Source: Candidatus Coprenecus stercoravium
GTDB taxonomy: Bacteria; Bacteroidota; Bacteroidia; Bacteroidales; UBA932
Length of the DNA: 64,000 bases
NCBI GenBank assembly: GCA_019116865.1
Contig: DXAW01000028.1
Coordinates: 28,498-92,497, forward strand
Reading direction: 5' to 3'
The notes under the pieces are model-generated. The model saw nothing but the letters and a program-made list of their open reading frames with translations. It did not search any database and was not told where the DNA came from. Shown here one piece after another: positions 42,359 to 51,697 of this stretch. A program made the translations under genes and the position numbers. The stretch's first letter is position 1; each line of letters starts with the position of its first letter.

Positions 42359-43075
42359 TTATTGCTGTTGACCCTGAGCACAAAACATGAACAGAGCCTT
42401 TAAATCATCCTTGTTATCGAAATCCACGGCATGTTCCTTGACATAGCCCTTTATGGATTTTTTACTGGCTGGAAACAGCTTGGCAAAAGAAGACTGCCTG
42501 GCCGGATACAGCCGCTCGCCGTCAGTAAGGACATAGCCCGTAGACAGCGTGTAGTCGACTACTGTGGTAGCCTCAAAGCGTCTGGACGGATCCAGAGCCA
42601 TGACGTTTGCCGTAACTGCCGTAGAGGTAGGAGGCGATGTTATGCCTCCCGTGGACTTGTCTGAAGACTGATCCAGTTCTAGATGAGTCCTGAAGGCAAG
42701 CGACACGGGACCGAACACAGCGAGCTGCTGCACGAACTCCCCCGCCACCGGCACATATATCTCTTCTCCGGCGATAATTCTGTTGACAAACGCAAGCTTA
42801 GACATAAGGAGAGTATCACCATTGTCGGAGATGAACCTGATGGAATTATCCACCAGACACACGTTCACTACTCCTGACGACATCCCTCCGTCATTACGGT
42901 AAATATCGGCCTGTCTAAACTCAGGGAAAAGGTAGAGCACATCCCCGGGGAGTTTGTCCAAGAGATTCTCCCTGGTCCGGACTGTCACACTTCCCCGTCT
43001 CTCCTCCGCCGGCATAACGAACGCTGTAAGGGCTGAGACAGACAAAAATACCGCTATAGCTACTATTTTTTTCAC
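42359..43075 (-). CDS. Secreted protein of unknown function in the SusCD-protease locus
   Basis: The 238-residue protein starts with a signal peptide (MKKIVAIAVFLSVSALTAFV) cleaved probably near MPA-EE. The rest is a mixed alpha/beta protein with no motif I recognise. A Lys-rich segment (ASKKSIKGYVKEHAV) lies near the end, and the last residues are CAQGQQQ. It is 22 nt upstream of the protease start and 82 nt downstream of the lipoprotein gene, with a terminator-like hairpin in that gap. It may be periplasmic and assist the protease or its export; no function can be assigned. Confidence 0.7.
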   Translation of the reverse strand: MKKIVAIAVFLSVSALTAFVMPAEERRGSVTVRTRENLLDKLPGDVLYLFPEFRQADIYRNDGGMSSGVVNVCLVDNSIRFISDNGDTLLMSKLAFVNRIIAGEEIYVPVAGEFVQQLAVFGPVSLAFRTHLELDQSSDKSTGGITSPPTSTAVTANVMALDPSRRFEATTVVDYTLSTGYVLTDGERLYPARQSSFAKLFPASKKSIKGYVKEHAVDFDNKDDLKALFMFCAQGQQQ

Positions 43076-43085
43076 AATGATTTTT

Positions 43086-43126
43086 AATAAAAGGGAACCG
43101 TCACAATCTACACCGCGACGGTCCCC
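43086..43126 (-). terminator. Terminator or attenuator hairpin inside the SusCD-protease locus
   Basis: In the minus-strand RNA GGGGACCGUCGC (from 43126) pairs with GUGACGGUUCCC (to 43093) as 12 pairs with two G-U, followed by UUUUAUU. It lies between the lipoprotein gene and the secreted-protein gene and probably lowers or separates expression of the protease-porV half. Confidence 0.75.
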
Positions 43127-43157
43127 CTGTTAATACAATTCATAAAAGAACTTTCCG

Positions 43158-44003
43158 CTAGATTCTCCGACCGCTGGAGCCAGACTCGGCATTAATCTTA
43201 CCCGCATAGGAGTCTCCGTCAAGGAATCCTGCGAAGAATCCCTCAGGAACATAGATTTCATCATCGCTCCTGAACTCGAAGACTACTCCCTCCTTGAGGT
43301 AGTTCTGCTGTTCTTCCTCATTATAGGTGAACGAGAAGAGCTGCCATACGCGTCCTGAGGCATCAGTATAGGACTGACCGGCAGGAGCAGTAAGGGTATT
43401 GATGCTCCTTGTCGCCTTGAACTCATCTGTCTTCTCACCCATGATGCTGATATAATAAACAGTAGGATCTGAAGGATCAGCTGTTATCTGCATGCTCTGG
43501 TTAGGATCCCCGCTGAAGTAGAAGGTTCCCTCCATATTATACTGAGCTACTGACTCGAACACATATGTCGCAGTAGAAGGCTCAGCAACATGGTCACCGG
43601 AAATACTGAACTCAATGGTGAGCTCCTGAATAACCCTGTACTCAGGCAGACGGATTTCGAATGAAGTCACGGAATCGGCATCAGGCTCATCTGTCCAGGG
43701 GCCTACATAGACTGTACTGCTTGTCAGAATTACCGTACTGTCCGGAACGTTGTTGAACTCAGCGCCGCCGACATATGTTCCGGAGACACTCACAATCTCA
43801 ACCTCTACCTTAGTAGCGGTCTGGCTCTTGGTCACCTGACGCAGGGGAATATCGAAGTACTCGCCGATAATATCCAGAGTGTCAAGAGTCTCGACAAACT
43901 GAACCTGCGTACTGCCGGTGGCCGGAGTAAGGTCTGTCTTGTCGCAGGAAGCGAGAAGCCCGAGCAGACCTGCCGCAATTATGAAAAATTTAATCTGTTT
44001 CAT
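43158..44003 (-). CDS. Surface lipoprotein in SusE/SusF position
   Basis: The 281-residue protein has a lipoprotein signal (MKQIKFFIIAAGLLGLLASC, lipobox LASC) followed by DKTDLTP. The mature part is beta-rich with two apparent beta-sandwich-like halves and no catalytic motif. It follows susD by 17 nt. In SusCD loci this slot usually codes for an outer-membrane binding lipoprotein; that role is inferred from position. I do not recognise the specific family. Confidence 0.75.
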   Translation of the reverse strand: MKQIKFFIIAAGLLGLLASCDKTDLTPATGSTQVQFVETLDTLDIIGEYFDIPLRQVTKSQTATKVEVEIVSVSGTYVGGAEFNNVPDSTVILTSSTVYVGPWTDEPDADSVTSFEIRLPEYRVIQELTIEFSISGDHVAEPSTATYVFESVAQYNMEGTFYFSGDPNQSMQITADPSDPTVYYISIMGEKTDEFKATRSINTLTAPAGQSYTDASGRVWQLFSFTYNEEEQQNYLKEGVVFEFRSDDEIYVPEGFFAGFLDGDSYAGKINAESGSSGRRI

Positions 44004-44020
44004 CTCTTAATGTTTAACTG

Positions 44021-45550
44021 TTAGTACTGTTCGTTCTGCTGACCAGCCATATTGGGGTTGGTGTCAAGCTCGGTCTGAGGAATCGGCCAAACAAACCTGA
44101 AATCATCCGCATAAGCTACGGTACCGGTCATGGCATTATGAGTATACATAATGCTGGGAGCCTGCTCTTCTCCTCTTACCACATCCGCACCCCATCTCTT
44201 GAGGTCCCAGAGACGGAAACCTTCACCGATAAGCTCACGCACACGCTCATCCCTGATCTGGGAACGAAGGTCGGAAACTGCATAAGAGGGACTTGTATAA
44301 CCGGGAATACGGGCTGTCCTGAGTGTCTGGAGCGTAGTAGCTGCATCAGAGGTGTTGCCGCTCTCAAGATAAGCCTCAGCAAGATTCAGATATACCTCCG
44401 CGATACGGAAAGGTTTGTTCTTATGCAGGTAGTTGGACTGAGGAGACTGCATTCCGCTGGGGAAGAGAGCAGGGTTTCCGGGGAACTTGTTGAACAGATA
44501 TACTGAGTCAGACAAAGAATTGGAAACCGCCTTCTCATACTTGAGGAACTGAGCCGTACGGAGGTCGTCGGGCCATTCCAGGAACAGGTCTACTATAGCC
44601 TGGGTAGGAATAAACGCAGGCTGGTAATTTTCCTGGGAAATCTGGTAGTTGATATAACCCGGGTCATAAGAGGTGGCCTGGTTGTTGGACTCATTGCTTG
44701 CATCCATCATCATCAGGGTCTCGCGGCCTGAGTCATTGACCCACATATTGTTGAAATCCGTAGCATTGTTCACGAGGGTATACCTGCTGAGAATAGGCGA
44801 AGCATACTCGATCACTTTCTGATAATCTTTCATAGTCAGATATACTCTGGCTCTGAAAGCGGATACAACATCAGCTGTAAGATACATGCTGCCTACCTGT
44901 CCGGGAGTGGTTATAAGCTGCTCGGCCAGGTCAAGGTCCTCGTTGATACCCTCATAGGTCTCGGAGAGATAAGGTCTGGCAGGATAGTCATCCTTGTTGG
45001 CTGTAGGATTATAGTCCCTTACATAGGGTACTCCCAGTACTGTTCCGGCTGAATTGGCATCATATACCTTGCAGTATCTGTAAGCAAGCTCATAGTGGCA
45101 GTAAGCCCTGAAGAAATAAGCCTCGCCGAGAATAAGGTTGAGCTGGTCTATGTCGTCATCCGAGAATGTCTCAGGAGTGTTGTTGAGAACTCTCTCCAGA
45201 TTCTCGATAAGGAAGTTGGCACTGGCCACTACAGAGTAGCAGCTGGCCCAGATGCTCTCGATTCCGGCCTCGGAAGAGGTGAAGTCCCAACGAAAGAAAG
45301 CACCGAAGTTGTTACCGTAGCTCGATGTCGGCTGGAAGAGGTCACTCTGTATCTCCGCATCAGCGACAAAGGCTCCTGCGCAGATGGAACGGAAGTTGAC
45401 ATACATACCGCGCCTCAGCCTCTCAGCATCGTCCATCGATGTCAGAGCGTTGTCGGCATCAATGGATCCGGGCTGACGGAGGTCCATGGTGCAGCTGAAG
45501 GCAGCTGCCATTACAGACAATATTAAAGTTGCTTTAAATAATTTTCTCAT
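44021..45550 (-). CDS. RagB/SusD-family substrate-binding lipoprotein
   Basis: The 509-residue protein has a lipoprotein signal (MRKLFKATLILSVMAAAFSC), the SusD-like N-terminal region (IWASCYSVVASANFLIENLERV; EAYFFRAYCHYELAYRYCKVYD), TPR-like helices and the C-terminal segment IRDERVRELIGEGFRLWDLKRW typical of RagB/SusD. It forms the lid over the SusC barrel and captures substrate. Located 11 nt after susC. Confidence 0.95.
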   Translation of the reverse strand: MRKLFKATLILSVMAAAFSCTMDLRQPGSIDADNALTSMDDAERLRRGMYVNFRSICAGAFVADAEIQSDLFQPTSSYGNNFGAFFRWDFTSSEAGIESIWASCYSVVASANFLIENLERVLNNTPETFSDDDIDQLNLILGEAYFFRAYCHYELAYRYCKVYDANSAGTVLGVPYVRDYNPTANKDDYPARPYLSETYEGINEDLDLAEQLITTPGQVGSMYLTADVVSAFRARVYLTMKDYQKVIEYASPILSRYTLVNNATDFNNMWVNDSGRETLMMMDASNESNNQATSYDPGYINYQISQENYQPAFIPTQAIVDLFLEWPDDLRTAQFLKYEKAVSNSLSDSVYLFNKFPGNPALFPSGMQSPQSNYLHKNKPFRIAEVYLNLAEAYLESGNTSDAATTLQTLRTARIPGYTSPSYAVSDLRSQIRDERVRELIGEGFRLWDLKRWGADVVRGEEQAPSIMYTHNAMTGTVAYADDFRFVWPIPQTELDTNPNMAGQQNEQY

Positions 45551-45561
45551 TGCTGTCTATG

Positions 45562-48552
45562 TTAAAATGTTAATTCGACTCCTACACTGAACTCCCTTGT
45601 GTTGGGATAACCTCCCAATGTCACGTTGGAGTCAACCTCAGGATCCCATCCGGTATATCCGGTCACTGTGAAGAGGTTCCTGGCGATTGCATAGATTCTG
45701 GCACCTCCGAGGAAACCGGTCTTCTGCATCCAGCGCTCGGGGAGGCTGTAAGATACCTGGAGGTTCTTCAGACGGAGGAATGAGGCGTTCTCAAGAAGAG
45801 TATCGTCATCAATCTGTCTGGTGGAGTTGATGGAAGGTATGTCAGTTACCTGACCGGGCTCTCTCCAGATATTGAGCATGTCTGTGGACATGTTGAAGAA
45901 GGGGAACTCAGTAGGGTTGGTGAGGAACCAGCGGTCATTGTTGATCAGGTAGTTGTTGGCAACCCATGTGAAGTCTGCTCCGATGTACAGTCCCTTGTAC
46001 TGGAAGTTGAGCTGGAGACCACCTGCCCAAGGCGCATACCTCTGCTTGCCGGTCATCACCATATCATCCTGAGAGAAGACTTTGGTCTTGTTTCCGTTCT
46101 TGTCATACCACATCTGCATACCGTCACGAGGGTCGACACCTGCGGAACGCACCAGATAGTACTCTCCCCATGAGTGTCCTACCTCCATTCTCAGACCTGT
46201 ACCTGCAAGTGTGTAGCTGTCACGGCCGTCGAACAGGGCTGTCACCTCGTTCTTGTTGTAGTTGAAGTTGGTCTTCACGTTGAAGTAGATATCCCTTGTG
46301 TTGATGATATCAAAGCTCAAGTCAACATCGACACCACGGTTGTACATGTCACCGATGTTACCTACACCTGAAGAATAACCTGTAGTATAGGAATAAGGGA
46401 TGGACATCAACATGTCGCGGGTGTTCTTGTTATAGAACTCTACGCTTATTCCCAAGAAGTTCCACAGACGGGTGGTCAGACCGACATTGAGGGTCTCCAC
46501 AGTCTCCCATGTGAGGTCAGGGTTTGCGGCTGAGGCTACTCCCCATGCTGTACCGCCGTCATAAATCTGGGCGTATGCTCCTACCTGAGCATATGACAGG
46601 TAGTTGTCGATACCTGAGTTACCGGTTGTACCGTAGCTGGCCTTGAAACGGAGGTCGTTGATCCAGGAAGCACCCTGCATCCAGCGCTCACGCTTGAGGT
46701 CCCACATGAAACCTACAGAGTAGAAGTTAGCGTATTTCTTGTTGACACCGAAGAGTGAGGAACCGTCGATACGCCATGAGGCATCGATATAATATCTCTC
46801 GTCAAAGTCATAGGAGAGACGTGCGAATGCTGAGTTGTAGTTGATCTCAGACTTGCCCCATGTGGGTATGTCTGCCTGAAGACCGAATCCGAGGTAAGGC
46901 TGACGTGCGTCTGTCTGACCGTTGGAACCTGCGTCAAATGACTCGGAGTCTTCGATGATGGACTCATGACCGAGCAGGATGGCGAAGTGATTGCGCTCAG
47001 CCACTGCGAATCTGTACTCAGCTGTATTGGTGAATGTCAAGGCATAGTAACGTCCGAATGACTCATAAGCCTGAGGAGTCTCGGAAGAGAAAGGCCATGG
47101 ATCGGAGGCGAGAACCTTTCCTGATGTACGGGTATCATATCCCTCGATGCTCTGCTGAGCTTTCAGGGTCAGACCCTTAATCGGGGTAATCTGCTGATAC
47201 GTGCTGGCATTGAGACGTACTGTGGTGTAAAGACGGGGCTGAATCTCAGCCAGATATTTAGGGTTGTACACCTGGATTGCATCCCAGTAGTCAAGCTCAC
47301 CGCCTTCATAGTCAACATATGCCTCGTTGGTATTGTCGTCCACCTTGAGGTCATAAGGAGACAACCATGAAGGCAGGTTGGATGAAGCGAACATCACGTT
47401 ACCGAATGAGTTGTTACCGCTGCCTTGATAAGGAGTGGTACTGTACTCCTGGTATGTCATACCGATGTTCATACCCATTTTCAACCAGTCGTTGACCTGA
47501 GTGTTCACATTTGTACGGATATTATACCTGGTCATCTCGGAATCCAGTGCGATACCGTTCTGGTCGAATACTCCGAGAGAGATGTAATAGTCAGACTTGG
47601 CTGTGGCACCTGACACAGATGCGTCAAGGCTCCATACAGGAGCTGCGTTGTCGAAGAAATGCCTTGTCCAGTCTGTGTTGATACCGAGCTCCTGAGACAG
47701 GTACTGATAATCGGAGTACTCATAGCTGTCTCCGTAAATCATATCCTGGAAATCGAACCACTGCTCACCGCTCATGAGGTTCATCCTGTTACGGGCCATC
47801 TGAGAGACACCGTACTGAGCCCTTACCGACACTACAGGTTTCTCTCCTGACGCTCCCCTCTTGGTGGTGATGTAGATGACACCGTTTGCAGCACGGGAAC
47901 CGTAGATAGCTGTAGAAGAAGCGTCCTTCATGACCACAACGTTCTCGATATCGTTACTGTTCAGTGATGTGAACACTGATGCCGATACCGGGGAACCATC
48001 GAGAATGAACAGAGGAGTGGTATCGGCGTTGATGGAGCTGACACCACGCAGACGCATGGAAACTGATGCTGAAGGCTCACCTGAAGACGAGAACACCTGC
48101 AGACCGGACACCTGACCCTGAAGAGCGTCACCGGCGTTGGCTGTAGGCCTGTTGGCGATTACCTTCTTGTTGACAGTCGAAGCGGAACCTACCACCGAGG
48201 ATATCTTTCTGGCAGAACCGTAACCTACGACGATCACGTCGTCCAGCATCTCCGCCGACATCTCCAGTTCGACATCAATAGCACTTCTGCCATTGACAGG
48301 AACCTCAAGCGTAGTGTAACCTAAGAAGCTGACTTCCAGGACTCCGTCAGAAGGCACTGAAAGGGTGTAGGCACCCATTCCGTCAGTCAGTGCCCAGACA
48401 GAGGAATTACCCTTGAGCAACACGGTCGCACCGGCTATTCCTTCTCCTGTCGAAGCATCAGTAACAGTACCTGACACTGTGATGTCCTGCGCATATACAG
48501 ACGCAGTCACCGCAAGCAGCAGACCTGTTAGAAATAGTCTGATTTTTTTCAT
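45562..48552 (-). CDS. SusC/RagA-family TonB-dependent outer-membrane importer
   Basis: The 996-residue protein has a signal peptide (to about AQ, residue 22), a CarboxypepD_reg-like domain (ITVSGTVTDASTGEGIAGAT), the TonB-box region DDVIVVGYG, a plug domain (LQGQVSGLQVFSS; SSINADTTPLFILDGSPV; SSTAIYGSRAANGVIYITTK) and a 22-strand barrel ending EFSVGVELTF. With SusD it imports oligomeric nutrients using TonB energy. No regulator or glycoside hydrolase is adjacent; a protease is downstream, which hints at peptides, as for RagAB of Porphyromonas gingivalis. Confidence 0.96.
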   Translation of the reverse strand: MKKIRLFLTGLLLAVTASVYAQDITVSGTVTDASTGEGIAGATVLLKGNSSVWALTDGMGAYTLSVPSDGVLEVSFLGYTTLEVPVNGRSAIDVELEMSAEMLDDVIVVGYGSARKISSVVGSASTVNKKVIANRPTANAGDALQGQVSGLQVFSSSGEPSASVSMRLRGVSSINADTTPLFILDGSPVSASVFTSLNSNDIENVVVMKDASSTAIYGSRAANGVIYITTKRGASGEKPVVSVRAQYGVSQMARNRMNLMSGEQWFDFQDMIYGDSYEYSDYQYLSQELGINTDWTRHFFDNAAPVWSLDASVSGATAKSDYYISLGVFDQNGIALDSEMTRYNIRTNVNTQVNDWLKMGMNIGMTYQEYSTTPYQGSGNNSFGNVMFASSNLPSWLSPYDLKVDDNTNEAYVDYEGGELDYWDAIQVYNPKYLAEIQPRLYTTVRLNASTYQQITPIKGLTLKAQQSIEGYDTRTSGKVLASDPWPFSSETPQAYESFGRYYALTFTNTAEYRFAVAERNHFAILLGHESIIEDSESFDAGSNGQTDARQPYLGFGLQADIPTWGKSEINYNSAFARLSYDFDERYYIDASWRIDGSSLFGVNKKYANFYSVGFMWDLKRERWMQGASWINDLRFKASYGTTGNSGIDNYLSYAQVGAYAQIYDGGTAWGVASAANPDLTWETVETLNVGLTTRLWNFLGISVEFYNKNTRDMLMSIPYSYTTGYSSGVGNIGDMYNRGVDVDLSFDIINTRDIYFNVKTNFNYNKNEVTALFDGRDSYTLAGTGLRMEVGHSWGEYYLVRSAGVDPRDGMQMWYDKNGNKTKVFSQDDMVMTGKQRYAPWAGGLQLNFQYKGLYIGADFTWVANNYLINNDRWFLTNPTEFPFFNMSTDMLNIWREPGQVTDIPSINSTRQIDDDTLLENASFLRLKNLQVSYSLPERWMQKTGFLGGARIYAIARNLFTVTGYTGWDPEVDSNVTLGGYPNTREFSVGVELTF

Positions 48553-48618
48553 GTAGATAATTTTTTAAAGTTAATAACAAGTTAATCTTTGTAAATTCAG
48601 TTTTAATTTTTCAAACCG

Positions 48619-48649
48619 CAAATTTTAGAAATTGTTTTTTAAAAAACAA
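48619..48649 (-). promoter_or_regulatory. Probable promoter of the susC locus
   Basis: On the minus strand TTG (48647-48649), 19 nt, then TAAAATTTG (48619-48627), the -7 consensus with one extra base. A leader of about 60 nt precedes the susC ATG. The 137-bp gap is AT-rich and holds nothing else coding. Confidence 0.5.
48632..48649. repeat. 18-bp perfect palindrome in the susC promoter spacer
   Basis: TTGTTTTTTAAAAAACAA is its own complement. It overlaps the proposed -33 element and spacer of the susC promoter and also follows the hppA gene on the same strand. It could be an operator, a weak hppA terminator or chance in AT-rich DNA. Confidence 0.5.
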
Positions 48650-48689
48650 CTCTGAAGCGATATTATTGCAAAATAATTACAACTTTTTT

Positions 48690-50906
48690 CTAAAGAATAC
48701 TGAATGCCACGTTCAGTCCGGCAGTTACGATAGAGACCATACTCATCAGCTTGATAAGGATATTGAGCGACGGTCCTGACGTATCCTTGAACGGGTCTCC
48801 CACTGTATCTCCGACCACCGTGGCCTTATGCGCCTCCGAGCCTTTGCCTCCCAGATTACCTTCCTCCACATACTTTTTGGCATTGTCCCACGCTCCTCCC
48901 GAATTGGCCATGAAGATGGCGAGCACGAATCCGGAGCCGAGAGAGCCCACCAGCAGTCCCACGGTGCCCGAGACTCCGAATATCAGACCTACCAGAAGAG
49001 GCACTATGATGGCCAGCAGCGAGGGGAAAAGCATCTCTCTCTGCGCTCCCTTGGTGGAGATTGCCACACAGCGGGCATAGTCCGGAGTGGACTCTCCGGT
49101 AAGGATACCCTTCATCTCCCGGAACTGACGGCGCACCTCGGCCACCATCTTCTGGGCAGCCCGTCCCACAGCGTTCATGGTCAGACCGCAGAACAGGAAG
49201 GACATCATGGCGCCGATGAATACTCCGGCCAGCACTGAAGGATTCATGAGATTGATTTTGAAATATTCCATAAAGTCAGGTATCGTAGCGGACGCCACTT
49301 CCACCATCCGGCCTCCTCCCAGGTCGAGAGACGTCTCCCCTATCCTCTGAAGACCTATCTTAATCTCTTCAAGATAGGATGCCAGAAGCGCCAGAGCCGT
49401 AAGCGCCGCCGAACCTATTGCGAAACCTTTTCCTGTCGCAGCGGTAGTATTGCCGAGCGCGTCCAGGATATCCGTGCGCTCCCGCACCTGTGGCTCCAGA
49501 CCGCTCATCTGCGCATTGCCGCCGGCATTGTCGGCTATAGGACCGTAAGCGTCCGTTGCGAGTGTGATACCTAGCGTGGACAGCATGCCGACAGCGGCTA
49601 TGCCTATACCGTAAAGGCCCAGACTCAGATTCTGCGCAGTGAGCATATTGTTGACATCGAAACCGATGGCACACAGATATGCCAGAATAATCGCAGCCAC
49701 TATGGTAATGACAGGTATTGCTGTCGATATCATTCCGAGACCCACTCCGGAGATAATGACCGTAGCGGGTCCTGTCCCGGAGCTTTCCGCAAGTTTCCGG
49801 GTAGGCTTATATGAATGCGAAGTGTAGTATTCGGTCGACTGACCTATGATGATACCGGCAAGCAGACCTACTATGACGGAGCAGGATATCCAGGCCCAGT
49901 TGGGTATACCCAATATATAAAGCACTCCGAATGTGGCCGCCGCTATGAGTACCGACGATACGTTTGTGCCGAGACTCAGAGAGCGGAGAAGCTGCTTCAT
50001 ACCTGCGCCCTCCTTAGTCTTCACCAGATATATGCCTATGACCGAGAGTATTATTCCCACTGCGGCTATAAGCATCGGGGCAAACACGGCTTTCAGCTGT
50101 ACAGATGTGTCGGCATAGGAATAGAAAGCCGATGCTCCCAGAGCGGCCGTAGCGAGTATCGAACCGCAATAGGACTCATACAGGTCTGCTCCCATACCGG
50201 CGACATCTCCCACATTGTCTCCGACATTGTCGGCTATAGTAGCCGGGTTGCGGGGATCGTCCTCGGGGATACCGGCCTCCACCTTTCCCACCAGATCCGC
50301 TCCGACATCAGCCGCCTTGGTGTAGATGCCTCCTCCGACACGGGCGAAAAGAGCCTGGGTCGACGCTCCCATACCGAATGTAAGCATGGTAGTGGTGACC
50401 ACCACCAGCTTCTGGGGGCCGTCCGCATCTACGAAATGGTCGAGAATCATATACCACACCGATATATCAAGCAGGCCCAGGCCGACTACAGTCAGTCCCA
50501 TGACCGCACCTGAACGGAAAGCGAGTTTGAGACCTGAGTCAAGCGAACGGCGGGCCGCATTGGCTGTCCTTCCGGAAGCATATGTGGCGGTCTTCATGCC
50601 TATGAATCCTGCCAGACCGGAGAAAAATCCGCCTGTCAGGAATGCGAAGGGAACCCAGCGGTTCTGCACTCCGAATCCGTAAGCCAGCACAGCGAAAAAC
50701 ACTGCCAGAATAATAAAGACGACGGTCACTACCTTGTACTGCTGTTTGAGATATGCCATAGCGCCCTCACGGACATACGCGGCTATCTCTCTCATGGTAG
50801 GAGTACCCTCATCCTCCTTGAGCATCCTCTTATAGAAAAAGAATGCGAATCCCAGTGCTATCAGCGAGGACAGCGGAATGAGATAAAATAATAAATCGAC
50901 TGACAT
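48690..50906 (-). CDS. hppA: Membrane-bound ion-pumping pyrophosphatase
   Basis: The 738-residue protein has about 16 membrane helices, the substrate motif GADLVGKVEAGIPEDDPRNP followed by ATIADNVGDNVGDVAGMGADLYESY, and C-terminal TVGDPFKDTSGPSLN. The segment GNTTAATGKG has Ala where K+-independent enzymes have Lys, so this is a K+-dependent type, the group that includes Na+ and Na+,H+ pumps of Bacteroides. It couples PPi hydrolysis to ion export at the inner membrane. Located 18 nt after murI. Confidence 0.95.
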   Translation of the reverse strand: MSVDLLFYLIPLSSLIALGFAFFFYKRMLKEDEGTPTMREIAAYVREGAMAYLKQQYKVVTVVFIILAVFFAVLAYGFGVQNRWVPFAFLTGGFFSGLAGFIGMKTATYASGRTANAARRSLDSGLKLAFRSGAVMGLTVVGLGLLDISVWYMILDHFVDADGPQKLVVVTTTMLTFGMGASTQALFARVGGGIYTKAADVGADLVGKVEAGIPEDDPRNPATIADNVGDNVGDVAGMGADLYESYCGSILATAALGASAFYSYADTSVQLKAVFAPMLIAAVGIILSVIGIYLVKTKEGAGMKQLLRSLSLGTNVSSVLIAAATFGVLYILGIPNWAWISCSVIVGLLAGIIIGQSTEYYTSHSYKPTRKLAESSGTGPATVIISGVGLGMISTAIPVITIVAAIILAYLCAIGFDVNNMLTAQNLSLGLYGIGIAAVGMLSTLGITLATDAYGPIADNAGGNAQMSGLEPQVRERTDILDALGNTTAATGKGFAIGSAALTALALLASYLEEIKIGLQRIGETSLDLGGGRMVEVASATIPDFMEYFKINLMNPSVLAGVFIGAMMSFLFCGLTMNAVGRAAQKMVAEVRRQFREMKGILTGESTPDYARCVAISTKGAQREMLFPSLLAIIVPLLVGLIFGVSGTVGLLVGSLGSGFVLAIFMANSGGAWDNAKKYVEEGNLGGKGSEAHKATVVGDTVGDPFKDTSGPSLNILIKLMSMVSIVTAGLNVAFSIL

Positions 50907-50924
50907 AAGTTGAGTTTTATTGGA

Positions 50925-51683
50925 TTATATACTGATTGTCTCAAAATCGGCCGGACTCAGCGAAGGGTCTATGCCTGTCGCCAAAGACCGCAGAACCGCA
51001 GTGTCTCCTGTGGAATAAAATTTTCTGGTACCTGTCCCGGAGACATGTCCGTCCAGCACTCGCATCGTCTGCGCTGCGACGGCCGGTGCCGGATTGACAA
51101 TCCGCACCGAAGGACCGGCACACCGGGATATCTCGTCTTCAAGAAAAGGGTAATGCGTACATCCGAGTACGATGACATCGGCACCCTCCCCCACCATCTC
51201 ATCCACATACCGCCGCACAAGACCGCGGGGTATCTCTCCTTTCTCGACAGCCTCGACCAGACCACGGCCTACTTTTTCTATGACAGTGATACCAGAGGCA
51301 TATTTCATGACCGTGTCCCTGTAAAGCGACCCCTTAAACGTATTGGCCGTGGCAAGGACACCCACGACACCGGACACCGAAGCAAGAGCCGCAGGCTTTA
51401 CCGCCGGTTCCATACCTATGAACGGAACTTGGTATGATGCCCTCAGATAAGAAATTGCGGCGGCGGTAGCCGTATTACAGGCCACCACCACCGCATCGGC
51501 TCCTTTTTCCAGAAGCAGGCGGGTAACAGCATCCGCCCTGCCGACTATATATTCCGGAGATTTCTCACCATAAGGACAGTGCGCCGAATCCGCGACATAG
51601 ACATAATCCTGTCCCGGCATCAACGCCACAAGTTCCTTCCATACAGACAGGCCGCCTACTCCGGAATCATATACGCCGACCAT
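50925..51683 (-). CDS. murI: Glutamate racemase
   Basis: The 252-residue protein has VGVYDSGVGGLSVWKEL, the first catalytic cysteine in VVVACNTATAAAI and the second in VLGCTHYPFL. It supplies D-glutamate for peptidoglycan. In other Bacteroidales, as I recall, murI commonly follows the bamA-ompH genes; here it is about 5.5 kb away behind korAB-gdhA-tlpA. It lies 14 nt after the TlpA-like gene. Confidence 0.96.
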   Translation of the reverse strand: MVGVYDSGVGGLSVWKELVALMPGQDYVYVADSAHCPYGEKSPEYIVGRADAVTRLLLEKGADAVVVACNTATAAAISYLRASYQVPFIGMEPAVKPAALASVSGVVGVLATANTFKGSLYRDTVMKYASGITVIEKVGRGLVEAVEKGEIPRGLVRRYVDEMVGEGADVIVLGCTHYPFLEDEISRCAGPSVRIVNPAPAVAAQTMRVLDGHVSGTGTRKFYSTGDTAVLRSLATGIDPSLSPADFETISI

Positions 51684-51697
51684 ATTCTTCAGTTGCG

